NCBI GenBank assembly: GCA_963698715.1
Contig: CAVORW010000001.1
Coordinates: 372,001-436,000 of the forward strand
Direction of reading: 5' to 3'
DNA: 64,000 nt
Source: CAWHJB01 sp963698715
Lineage (GTDB): Bacteria; Chloroflexota; Anaerolineae; Anaerolineales; UBA4823
The notes beneath the pieces are model-generated. The model saw only the letters and a program-made list of their open reading frames with translations, was not told the origin of the DNA and made no database searches. A program made the position numbers and the translations under genes. Numbering within the stretch: position 1 is the stretch's first letter; each line of letters opens with the position of its first letter. Shown here piece by piece: positions 26,362 to 34,046 of the stretch.

Positions 26362-28653
26362 GCTTCCCCCTTGTTTTTGGGTAAGCGCAAAATAAATCGG
26401 GTGCCAGATCGGCCGTCGCTCTCTACCTGCACCGAGCCTCCGAAACGCGCCATCAGGGTTTTTACCCACCACAAGCCAAATCCTAATTTGCCTGGTGTAT
26501 CCATTGCCCGACCGCTGTAATTGAACTCAAAAATGCGCTCGTGCAGCTCGGGCGCGATGCCGGGTCCATTATCGCTGACCTGGATCTCGATCCATTGATC
26601 CAGATCCCGCCCGATAATCTGGATCCTACCGCTGCCTTTCATAGCATCCGAAGCATTTTCCAGCAGGTTGACGAAAACCAGCATCAGGCGCTGCTGACCG
26701 GCCTGCACGGTTGATAAATTGTTTAAACCCTGGCACTCGATTCGGACGCCTTCTGGCAATCGTGCGGTCCGCAGGGCTTCAGCGACGCTGGTAGCCACAC
26801 TGACAGGCGCCAGTTGGATGGGTTGCAGGTGGTAAAGGGTTTCTCTCATCACTTCCAGGGCTTCGCGAGCGCTGCGTTCAATCTCTGCCAGGTTGCCGGC
26901 CAAATACGGGTCAATTTCCAGGCTGGCCTGGCTTTTGTCCTGGATCCCTTCCAGCCGCACCGGGATCGTTCCGATCTTGTTGTTGAGCCGGTGCAGCAGG
27001 TTGGAGGCAATATCCCCAATTGCCGCGAATGTTTCGGTCACGGCGCGTTGTTCCTGGGCATTGCGCAAGGCCTCCTGCCGGGCGGCGCTTTGCAAGGCCA
27101 GGACGGCATAATGCCCCAGGATCTTCAGGACTTTACGATCCCATTCGGACTGGCTGAAATCCCGGCTGTCGTTAGGTCCGCTGTAAACACTGATTGCCCC
27201 GATGGCGGCCCCGAACACGCTGCCATCGACGGTATCGGCCTTGGGCTGCGGCTCGCTGGCAAACAGCGGGACAATTAATGCCGACTCGACCTCCTGGGCG
27301 GAGAGAGGAGCGCACCAGGATTTATCCGATGGATCGCCCGGCACAATCACGGGCTGGCGATCGAGGATTGCCATTCCGGTTGGCGTGGCTTGCAAAGAGA
27401 TGCGCGCCCCAATTAAAATCTGGGCGATTTCCGGCCTGCAGCACAAGCTCCCCTTCTTCCAGCAGCCACAACAGGGCAAATGGCACGTTCAGCAGATCGC
27501 AAGTTTTTTCCACCAGGCTGTGATGAACCTGCTTCAGGGATTGGGTAAGCATCCGGGTTGAAATTTCAAGCAGTGCGTCCAGCAGGCGGACCTCCTGGAT
27601 CGCGGCGACAGCCTGAGTAGCCATAATCTGCAAAATATAACGATCTTGCTTATTGAAGGCGCTTACCTGTGGGCTTTCCAAATTCAAGACCCCCTCCAGG
27701 CGCCCGCTGGCTCCGATCAACGGAACGGTGACTTCGGACCGCATGACCAGGTCCCGGTCGAGTGGATAATAGATCCGGTTCCAGGGCTCCTGGCTCAAAT
27801 CGGATATCATCAAAGGTTCGCGCCGGATGGCCACCAGCCCCATGATCGAGTGCTCATCGATTGGCAGAGTTTCGGTTGCCGGCCGCTCCATGCCCTCGCC
27901 AGCGATGGCGTGAGCCACCAGTGACTTCCCGCTTTTATCCACCAGGCGAAAAATACCATACCTGGCGCTGGTCATATCCAGCGCCATCCGCAGGATTACC
28001 TCCAGGGTGCCTTTCAGGCTCGAGCGGGAGGACAGCATCCGTCCGGCTCGCCGCAAGTGGCGCAGTTCCTGATCTTTGCGCTGCTGGTCCTGTTGGGCCT
28101 GGGAAGCTCTTTGGGCGGCAGCCAGAGTCATAGCGGCCAGGTTGACAATATTATCGAGCATCAGCAGCTCGATCTCTGAAAAGGCCTGGCGTTCGTGCAG
28201 AAAAACGTACAGCGCGCCTGACACGCCTTCTGCCGTAGCGAGCGGGTAGCAGGCCACGGCTTGAGCGCCGAGAGCGCGTTTGGCAGGATGGATATTCAAC
28301 CCTTCAGTTTGGTAGGAGAGTACTCGCTGGCGGGTGGTGACTGCCTGCATGCCCAGCCCGTCCGGGCGCGGGAGATCATCCTGTTCCTGGCCAGCCAGCG
28401 GGCCGGCTGCAGCCCGCGAGTGCGGATCGAAGGCCGCCCTGGCTCCATCGAAAGTGTAGATCACCGCCGATGCGCCAGGCGCGACGGCAGCCGCGCTTTC
28501 AACAATCAGTCGCAGGCTGCTTTCCAGGCTGCTGGGGTCGTCGAAATCCTGGCGGTTGATTGCCGCACCAATTTCATTTAAGCGAGCAAGGACTTCATAT
28601 AGGAGTGGATTGCTAGGGACTGCCACAGGATTTCGGATAGGTTTTCCTGGCAC
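26358..28653 (-). pseudogene. GAF sensor histidine kinase with frameshift
   Basis: The N-terminal frame (to a stop at 27322) carries GAF-type domains, with TLPIDEHSIMGLVAIRREP and VTVPLIGASGRLEGVLNLES. The C-terminal frame carries the end of another GAF domain and the kinase core: phosphoacceptor LLHRLNNKIG, N box NLLENASDAM, DNGPGIAP and GFGLWWVK. The two parts join if one base is removed near 27436, after GELVLQA and before EIAQILIGARISL. So one extra base splits the gene, as a real mutation or a sequencing error. The open frame reaches 28755, but a promoter overlaps its beginning. GTG 28653 is the first plausible start after it, with weak support. The stop overlaps the response-regulator start. 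Confidence 0.78.
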
Positions 28654-28745
28654 GGTTTGGCCGCGCTTCGAATACTTGTGAGCAACAATCTGAATGCCGG
28701 TCCGGCGGGCCGGTCGCGGATCAGTTGGCGGGTGGAGTATCAAGG

Positions 28746-28774
28746 ATTGTAGCATAGCCGTATCGATTGTGCAA
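28746..28774 (-). promoter_or_regulatory. Promoter of the GAF kinase/regulator operon
   Basis: On the minus strand TTGCAC (28769-28774), 17 bases and TACAAT (28746-28751) form a good sigma-70-type promoter. It lies within the 5' extension of the open frame, which argues for a translation start downstream of about 28739. Confidence 0.65.
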
Positions 28775-28811
28775 TTTGGCTGATTTCGCTTGTCCCAAAA
28801 ATCGGTAGAAT

Positions 28812-28859
28812 AAAAAAATGGTTAGCATTTTAAGGGCAGAGCCTCCAAAATGCTAACCA
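28812..28859 (-). terminator. Intrinsic terminator of glnA
   Basis: A perfect 13-bp stem (28819-28831 with 28847-28859) is followed on the minus strand by a run of seven T (28812-28818). It lies just after the glnA stop. Confidence 0.9.
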
Positions 28860-28896
28860 CTCTCTTAGATCTTACTTAAAAACCTGCCAGCAGCAA

Positions 28897-30432
28897 TTAA
28901 ACGTCGTAGTACATTTCATACTCGATTGGATGGGGCCGCAGGCGCAGCGCATCGACTTCATTTTTGCGTTTCCAATCGATCCAGCTGCTGATTAACCCTT
29001 CGGTGAAGACACCCCCACGCAGCAGGAAATCGTGATCTTCTTCCAGGCAGGTGAGGACTGCATCCAGCGATCCGGGCACCTGGGCCACATCCGGGGCTTC
29101 TTTTTCGAACAGGTCGATGTCCATGGGCTGGCCTGGATCAATTTTGTTGATCACCCCATCGATGCCCGCCATCAACATAGCCGCGAAGGCCAGATAGGGG
29201 TTGGTGGATGGATCTGGGCAGCGATATTCGATCCGAATGGCATTGGGGCTGTTGCTGTAAACCGGGATGCGCACACAGGCAGAGCGGTTGCGGCGGCTGT
29301 AAGCCATCATCACCGGGGCTTCATAGCCGGGAACCAGCCGTTTGTAGCTGTTGGTGGTGGGCGCGACGATCGCCAGCAACGCCGGGGTGTGCTTCAAAAT
29401 GCCGCCGATATAATGCATGGCGAGCTCGCTCAAGCCGCCATAACCGTCTTTGCTGTAAAACAGGTTCTTGCCGTCTTTCCACAGGCTCTGGTGGCTGTGC
29501 ATCCCGCTGCCGTTATCGCCAAACATCGGTTTGGGCATGAAGGTCAGGGTTTTGCCGTGAGCAACCGCGGTGTTCTTGAGAATATATTTATAGAGCTGGA
29601 TGCTGTCGGCCATGTTGACCAGAGCGCCGTACTTCAAGTCGATCTCCATCTGGCCTGCTGAAGCAACTTCTCCGTGGTGAATTTCAACATCGATCCCGGC
29701 CGCAATCATGCGCATAATCGCCTCAGAGCGCCAGTCTTGCAGGCTGTCGACGGGGGGGACCCGGAAATAGCCGCGTTTTAATTCGGGCCGGTAGCCCAGG
29801 TTGGCGCCGAAACGTGATTCGTGGGTGCGTCCGTTTTCCCAGGAAGCCATATCCGAGGCGATCTCGAAGAAAGCTCGCCCGGTCTCGTACCCGAAGCGAA
29901 TACCATCAAACACGAAGAATTCCGCTTCTGGCCCCCAATAGCTGGTGTCTGCTATGCCAGACGAGGCCAGGAAACGCTCAGCCTTGGTAGCCACATAGCG
30001 AGGGTCTTTATTGTATGGTTCGCCGGTGATCGGATCGTGAATATTGCATACGATGCTCAAGGTAGGCACTTCCATAGCCGGATCGATGATCACAGTAGCC
30101 GGATCCGGAAACAGCAGCATGTCAGACTCGTGAATTTCCTGAAATGCCCGGATGCTTGAACCATCAAAGCCGATGCCGTCTTCGAAGAGCGACTCTTCCA
30201 GGTGATGAATCGGCATGGAAAAATGATGCCAGCGGCCCAGCAGATCGGTGAACTTAAAATCAACGATCGCCAGGCGGCGTTTGCGGGCGTATGCCAGCAC
30301 ATCCTCAGCTGTTTTACAGCGCTCGATATCCGGGCTTAGCGGGCGGCCGTGACCATTTGCGCCGTTATCTTTTACGCCAAGGGCCAGGTCGGCGATTGTA
30401 TCCAGGGGTAATAATTTTCCTAAGGGTGACAT
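28897..30432 (-). CDS. glnA: Glutamine synthetase, type I
   Basis: The 511-residue enzyme forms glutamine from glutamate, ammonia and ATP. It has the beta-grasp motif GIGFDGSSIRAFQEI, the metal/ATP motif GDNGSGMHSHQSLW, the glutamate loop KRLVPGYEAPVM and the arginine motif NRSACVRIP. The C-terminus has the GSI-beta-type pattern (GGVFTEGLISSWIDWKR, then RPHPIEYEMYYDV). At the position of the adenylylated tyrosine of Escherichia coli GlnA (NLYDLPPEEA) this protein reads DLFEKEAP, with F442 and a three-residue deletion. About 40 extra residues, including a Gly/Asn-rich stretch, precede the catalytic fold. Start ATG 30432 has TAGGAGGA. It has its own promoter and terminator. Confidence 0.97.
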   Translation of the reverse strand: MSPLGKLLPLDTIADLALGVKDNGANGHGRPLSPDIERCKTAEDVLAYARKRRLAIVDFKFTDLLGRWHHFSMPIHHLEESLFEDGIGFDGSSIRAFQEIHESDMLLFPDPATVIIDPAMEVPTLSIVCNIHDPITGEPYNKDPRYVATKAERFLASSGIADTSYWGPEAEFFVFDGIRFGYETGRAFFEIASDMASWENGRTHESRFGANLGYRPELKRGYFRVPPVDSLQDWRSEAIMRMIAAGIDVEIHHGEVASAGQMEIDLKYGALVNMADSIQLYKYILKNTAVAHGKTLTFMPKPMFGDNGSGMHSHQSLWKDGKNLFYSKDGYGGLSELAMHYIGGILKHTPALLAIVAPTTNSYKRLVPGYEAPVMMAYSRRNRSACVRIPVYSNSPNAIRIEYRCPDPSTNPYLAFAAMLMAGIDGVINKIDPGQPMDIDLFEKEAPDVAQVPGSLDAVLTCLEEDHDFLLRGGVFTEGLISSWIDWKRKNEVDALRLRPHPIEYEMYYDV

Positions 30433-30526
30433 ACGAAGGTTCCTCCTAAAACAATAAAGAGTAGATTCCTGCAATCGAGCTGTATTGGTACAGCCCGATG
30501 CGAGCTTGCGTGTGAAGACCTATGCG

Positions 30527-30572
30527 ATTGTAGGGAAACTGGGGGTTGGGGTCTAGTACCCATGTGGGTACT
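30527..30572 (-). promoter_or_regulatory. glnA promoter with overlapping dyad
   Basis: On the minus strand TACAAT (30527-30532) and a -35-like TAGACC (30550-30555) are 17 bases apart. A dyad AGTACCC-N4-GGGTACT (30555-30572) abuts and overlaps the -35, a normal place for an activator or repressor. The regulator is unknown. Confidence 0.5.
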
Positions 30573-30680
30573 TTGTTGGAGTGGGAGAGCGATCCATCTC
30601 TGGCTCAGGTGGCGCGCACAGGGAAAGGGACCGGGAGGACGAGAGTCGTGGTCCGCCTTCATAGGCCTGCTGCCCGTGGT

Positions 30681-31229
30681 TTATGTCAGATATGGACTCA
30701 TTGTTGAAGCAAGTAAGGTCGGCTCAGAGGTTCGTTGGTTGAATAAGGCTGGCAAATTCAAATCGGATCTGCGCCAGAGCCTGATATTTTCGCTGAGTTG
30801 CCGGGCTGCATCCTGCAGGCTGGCTCCGCTGCCTGGTTTCGCCATGCTTGGCAGCAGCTCCGCCACCGGCACGGCAGCATGGGCATATTTCCACAGACCG
30901 GGATCGGTCGGTCGGCCATCAAATGCCACCACGTCCAGATCAATCGGGCGTGGCGCGTTCTTGTCCGAGGTCCGAATCCGGCCCATCTCTGCCTCCAGTG
31001 GGCGCAAAATATCTATTTTTAACCGGCCTGGGTGGCGCTGCGAATAAATCAGCACCGCGGCATTTAGGAAGTTTGAGCCAGATGAGCCGACTGCCTTGCT
31101 CTCCCAGATGCTGGAGATGCGTGTAATCTCCAGGCGCTGACCAAGCCGGGCAATCGCCTCGGGGATATGTTTTTCTGGCAGGATGTTCGACCCAAGCAAG
31201 ACGCAGATCTCGTGGGTGGTGTTCGTCAT
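30681..31229 (-). CDS. folK: HPPK (FolK), first copy
   Basis: The 182-residue protein is 6-hydroxymethyl-7,8-dihydropterin pyrophosphokinase, which activates the pterin before joining with p-aminobenzoate. It shows VLLGSNILPEKHIPEAIARL at the N-terminus, SSIWESKAVGSSGSNFLNAA, and the signature PRPIDLDVVAFDG (the two aspartates bind magnesium). Its ATG overlaps the folB stop by four bases (ATGA). The C-terminal 30 residues extend past the usual fold. A second, shorter folK lies at 62340-62828, next to folP. Confidence 0.93.
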   Translation of the reverse strand: MTNTTHEICVLLGSNILPEKHIPEAIARLGQRLEITRISSIWESKAVGSSGSNFLNAAVLIYSQRHPGRLKIDILRPLEAEMGRIRTSDKNAPRPIDLDVVAFDGRPTDPGLWKYAHAAVPVAELLPSMAKPGSGASLQDAARQLSENIRLWRRSDLNLPALFNQRTSEPTLLASTMSPYLT

Positions 31230-31588
31230 GCAAAATCCCCTTTCTGACGTTCGATTTCAACCCCAACCGATTGCGAGAAACGCACTGCGCCTGGTTTTTC
31301 TACTCGGACGATTACCCGTTCGACACCCGGCTCTGCCAGGCATAAGCGGGTAATATCGCTCGCCAGAGCCTCTACCGTCAGCCTTCCGGCTGTTTCGGCA
31401 TGCGCCAGGGTTTTCTTGGCGATTGTCCTGTAATTAACACTGCTGGCAATATCATCCGTTGCCGCAGCTGAGCGGAGGTCCGCGTACAGGGTGATGTTGA
31501 TTAACATCTCCTGGGGTTTCTCACGCTCCCAGTCATTCAGCCCAATAATGCCCCGAGCAGATAAGTCTTTGATAAAGATTTTGTCCAT
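31226..31588 (-). CDS. folB: Dihydroneopterin aldolase FolB
   Basis: The 120-residue protein matches FolB, which cleaves dihydroneopterin to 6-hydroxymethyl-dihydropterin and glycolaldehyde. Motifs include IFIKDLSARGIIGLNDWERE, a conserved glutamate region, and VRVEKPGAVRFSQSVGVEI near the C-terminus with the catalytic lysine. Start ATG 31588 is chosen because it begins at the family N-terminus (MDKIFIKDL) with AGGGG upstream; the frame extends to 31714 without support. It overlaps folK. folE lies upstream on the same strand, separated by a 207-base gap with a repeat element. Confidence 0.93.
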   Translation of the reverse strand: MDKIFIKDLSARGIIGLNDWEREKPQEMLINITLYADLRSAAATDDIASSVNYRTIAKKTLAHAETAGRLTVEALASDITRLCLAEPGVERVIVRVEKPGAVRFSQSVGVEIERQKGDFA

Positions 31589-31658
31589 TATTACCCCTGA
31601 GATGATTGAAAGGGTTGTTTGCGATCGGATAGAAGAAATTGCTGGATCCAGGCACGAA

Positions 31659-31734
31659 TCCGAAAAATGGTTCGTGTGGTTGTCGTTGGATGAGGAGCAC
31701 GCAGCGACAACCACCTGCCCGTTTGTTTTTTTTC
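31659..31734 (+). repeat. Intergenic hairpin repeat, copy 1
   Basis: This copy reads TCCGAAAAATGGTTCGTG at its left end, then a 13-bp stem (31676-31688 with 31702-31714, one G-T pair), then a T-rich right end with eight T. It matches the reverse complements of the copies at 33058-33136 and 37911-37990 in layout and in the conserved CCGAAAA end. It lies between folE and folB, in reverse orientation to the other two. Confidence 0.65.
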
Positions 31735-31794
31735 TAAGGACTTCGAAAGGCGGAATTAAGACTTTCGGAACAATTCAAAGTGCCAGGAAGCAGC

Positions 31795-32436
31795 CTAGTC
31801 GTGGTAAGGCCTGGCAAGATGAGTCAAGAATTCTTTCCGCAGACTCTGATCGGTTTTATAAGCCCCCAGGTAAGTGCTGGTGGTCATGTTGGTCTCGGAT
31901 TTCTTAACCCCGCGCATCATGGCGCACATATGCGAGCCTTCGACAATCACTGCTACACCTTTGGGAGTTAATACTTCCTGTAAAAATCCAGCGATCTCGG
32001 CTGTCATGCGCTCCTGCACTTGCAAGCGGCGGGCGAACATCTCTACCATGCGAGGGATCTTGCTCAGGCCGATAACTTTGCCATCCGGAATATAGGCCAC
32101 GTGAGCCCGCCCGAAGAATGGCAGCATATGATGCTCACACAGGCTGTAAAACTCGATGTCCTTTACCAGGACCATTTCCGAGTAATCTACGTCGAACAGA
32201 GCGCCATTCACAAGCTGGATTGGATCGATCGAATAGCCGGCGGTCAGTTCGTTGAACATGCGCGACACCCGGTCAGGTGTTTTCACCAGACCCTGGCGGT
32301 CAGGATCTTCCCCGATCGCGAATAAGATATTGCGCACTGCGCTTTCAATCGGAGCAGGTGTTTCGAGCGGTGCCTCTGCCAGTACGAAATTCTGCAGGCG
32401 TTGCATGACTTTGGTTTCAGTCGGATTTCTGTCCAT
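31795..32436 (-). CDS. folE: GTP cyclohydrolase I FolE
   Basis: The protein (213 residues) catalyses the first step of folate and other pterin synthesis, GTP to dihydroneopterin triphosphate. Zinc ligands are in SLCEHHMLPFFGRAHVAY and in GSHMCAMMRG. The motif IPDGKVIGLSKIPRMVEMFARR is typical of the FolE1 family. I start at ATG 32436; the frame also has an upstream TTG at 32460 with no better ribosome site. A near-consensus promoter lies at 32500-32528. folB and folK follow downstream on the same strand. Confidence 0.95.
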   Translation of the reverse strand: MDRNPTETKVMQRLQNFVLAEAPLETPAPIESAVRNILFAIGEDPDRQGLVKTPDRVSRMFNELTAGYSIDPIQLVNGALFDVDYSEMVLVKDIEFYSLCEHHMLPFFGRAHVAYIPDGKVIGLSKIPRMVEMFARRLQVQERMTAEIAGFLQEVLTPKGVAVIVEGSHMCAMMRGVKKSETNMTTSTYLGAYKTDQSLRKEFLTHLARPYHD

Positions 32437-32499
32437 AAGGTTTGTATGTCTACCTTTCAAAAACGTGTATTTGGAATGTGTTTCAACCAGATAGACAGC

Positions 32500-32528
32500 A
32501 GTATAAACCCTTTTCTTACTTATGTCAA
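32500..32528 (-). promoter_or_regulatory. Near-consensus folE promoter
   Basis: On the minus strand TTGACA (32523-32528), 17 bases and TATACT (32500-32505) form an almost perfect sigma-70-type promoter. Upstream of the -35 lies GTCAT-N10-ATGAC, a possible regulator site. Confidence 0.75.
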
Positions 32529-32636
32529 GGAATTGTATAGTTATATTGTCATAAACTTGTACATGACGGAGAGAATAACCAGCAGAATGGGCATTGTTGC
32601 CGGGTGAGCGTCGCCCGGGCTGTTATGAAAATGCGA

Positions 32637-33008
32637 TTACCCCCCTGTGGCCAGGGACCGAAACAGGATGCCTACCTGAAAGAGAAGCGCAACCCCATAG
32701 ATCAACTGCACCCGCCGGGTACCTTCGCCATGGGTTGTGGCGAAGATGCCGGGTATCACCAGGACGGTCACGATCCCATACAGGATGTGCATGAAACCCC
32801 GCTCGAGCTGTCCGGTGCCGCTGATATAAAGATATGCACCCAGCAAGCCCTGGCCGATATATATGACTTCGGCAATTGCCAGCGCCCCAAAATAGGAACT
32901 GTCTATGTCTTGCTTGCGAAAGTAGCGCCACAGGCCCCAAATTGCCATGATGGCCGTGTAGAAAATCGCCGTATTGGCCAGGCGGGCATGAATTTCTATG
33001 ATCGACAT
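32637..33008 (-). CDS. Small integral membrane protein, unknown
   Basis: The protein (123 residues) has four likely membrane segments: about residues 10-28 (ANTAIFYTAIMAIWGLW), 42-62 (GALAIAEVIYIGQGLLGAYL), 72-92 (GFMHILYGIVTVLVIPGIFA) and 100-118 (VQLIYGVALLFQVGILF). Histidines occur in the first segment region and at FMHILYG. I do not recognise a named family. ATG 33008 has the ribosome site GGAGG at seven bases and is preferred over an in-frame TTG at 33029. It is divergent from the Rieske/cytochrome b operon, so a role in the membrane near respiration is possible but unproven. Confidence 0.75.
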   Translation of the reverse strand: MSIIEIHARLANTAIFYTAIMAIWGLWRYFRKQDIDSSYFGALAIAEVIYIGQGLLGAYLYISGTGQLERGFMHILYGIVTVLVIPGIFATTHGEGTRRVQLIYGVALLFQVGILFRSLATGG

Positions 33009-33057
33009 CCTTCTGCCTCCAAGTTTCAACCCATTGATTGAATTATTTTGTATCTAT

Positions 33058-33136
33058 CCCAAAAGTCGGAGGGTACGTGGTTGTTGCATCCACAGCAAGC
33101 AACATTAACCACATAAACCACTTTTCGGACAGGCTC
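33058..33136 (-). repeat. Intergenic hairpin repeat, copy 2
   Basis: Read on the minus strand, the copy starts GAGCCTGTCCGAAAAGTGG and ends CTCCGACTTTTGG. The two ends are inverted repeats (CCgAAAAGT and ACTTTTGG). The inner stem pairs GTGGTTGTTGC (33077-33087) with GCAAC-rich 33099-33112. Its ends match the copy at 37911-37990 closely, while the stem differs by paired changes. Confidence 0.7.
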
Positions 33137-33363
33137 TTGTTTCTGTTCAGCGCAGATCTATAAAAAGGTACGCATTTAACCGAATGGGCACCAAATTGTG
33201 GACGATCAAAGCACTCCAAACCTGTCGTGTACCCGCTCAGACCAGCGCAGACACCTGAATTTTATTCGATCTTTTGATTAGCTGCGAGGCATCCCCCATT
33301 TAATCGCATTTAAGGGTGATATAAAAATCACCCTAAATAGTTGGAATATCGACCCTTATTGTC

Positions 33364-33392
33364 TTGTTCGTGAGTTTTGTGAGTGTTATAAT
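33364..33392 (+). promoter_or_regulatory. Promoter of the Rieske/cytochrome b operon
   Basis: TTGTTC (33364-33369), 17 bases and TATAAT (33387-33392). The predicted start is about 45 bases before the Rieske ATG, which has AAGGAGG as ribosome site. Confidence 0.7.
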
Positions 33393-33443
33393 TCCACCAG
33401 TTCCCTAATTTGGAGTATTAAACTCGCCTAAGGAGGATTTATT

Positions 33444-33998
33444 ATGGCTAAGGTTGAGCCGTCTTCCCCCGAAGAAAAGAAGTCAATCAATCGCCGGGAA
33501 TTTCTCAATTTTGCCTGGCTTGCCTCGCTTGGTTTTCTTATGGTGAATACAGCTGGAATGACGTACCTGTTTGCCATGCCGCGCTTTAAAGAGGGTGAAT
33601 TTGGTGGAATTTACACCATCGGCAGCGCTGCAGAACTGCCCACGGCAGGGTCGGTGCCGGTCAATTATCCAAAAGTTAAGCTCTGGCTCTCAAATACGGA
33701 CCAGGGAGTGATGGCGCTCTACAAAGTTTGCACGCACCTGGGCTGTCTCTACAACTGGAACGATCAGGAGGATAAGTTCATCTGCCCCTGTCATGGGTCC
33801 GAGTTTGAGGAGAATGGCGAGTATCTTGCTGGGCCGGCGCCGCGCTCATTGGATCGCTTTGTCGTACAGCTGGTCGATCCCGACACCGAGCAGGTTATCC
33901 GCGAATCGGACGATGGCAATCCCTTACCAGTGGATAGCCCGACTGCGATCATCAAAGTGGATACTGGCAGACGTATACCAGGTAAAACTAAAGGCTAA
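33444..33998 (+). CDS. Rieske iron-sulfur protein
   Basis: The 184-residue protein has a Tat-type N-terminus (NRREFLNFAWLASLGFLMVN) that also serves as a membrane anchor. The soluble Rieske domain has the cluster ligands CTHLGC and CPCHGS at about residues 97-118, followed by GPAPRSLDRF. By family knowledge it takes electrons from quinol at the cytochrome b subunit and passes them to cytochrome c. It is the first gene of the operon; cytochrome b follows after 48 bases. The C-terminal tail after residue 150 is longer and more charged than in minimal Rieske proteins. Confidence 0.95.
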   Translation: MAKVEPSSPEEKKSINRREFLNFAWLASLGFLMVNTAGMTYLFAMPRFKEGEFGGIYTIGSAAELPTAGSVPVNYPKVKLWLSNTDQGVMALYKVCTHLGCLYNWNDQEDKFICPCHGSEFEENGEYLAGPAPRSLDRFVVQLVDPDTEQVIRESDDGNPLPVDSPTAIIKVDTGRRIPGKTKG

Positions 33999-34046
33999 GC
34001 GCGTTGGGACTGATGGAAAACTTGATACGAGCCGGAGACCACAGAT

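Larger units (their letters stand above)
33009..33443. other. Divergent gap upstream of the Rieske operon
   Basis: This 435-base gap holds the second copy of the hairpin repeat (33058-33136). It also has a small stem AGGGTGAT/ATCACCCT around 33312-33335 and the Rieske operon promoter (33364-33392). I see no gene. Confidence 0.6.
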
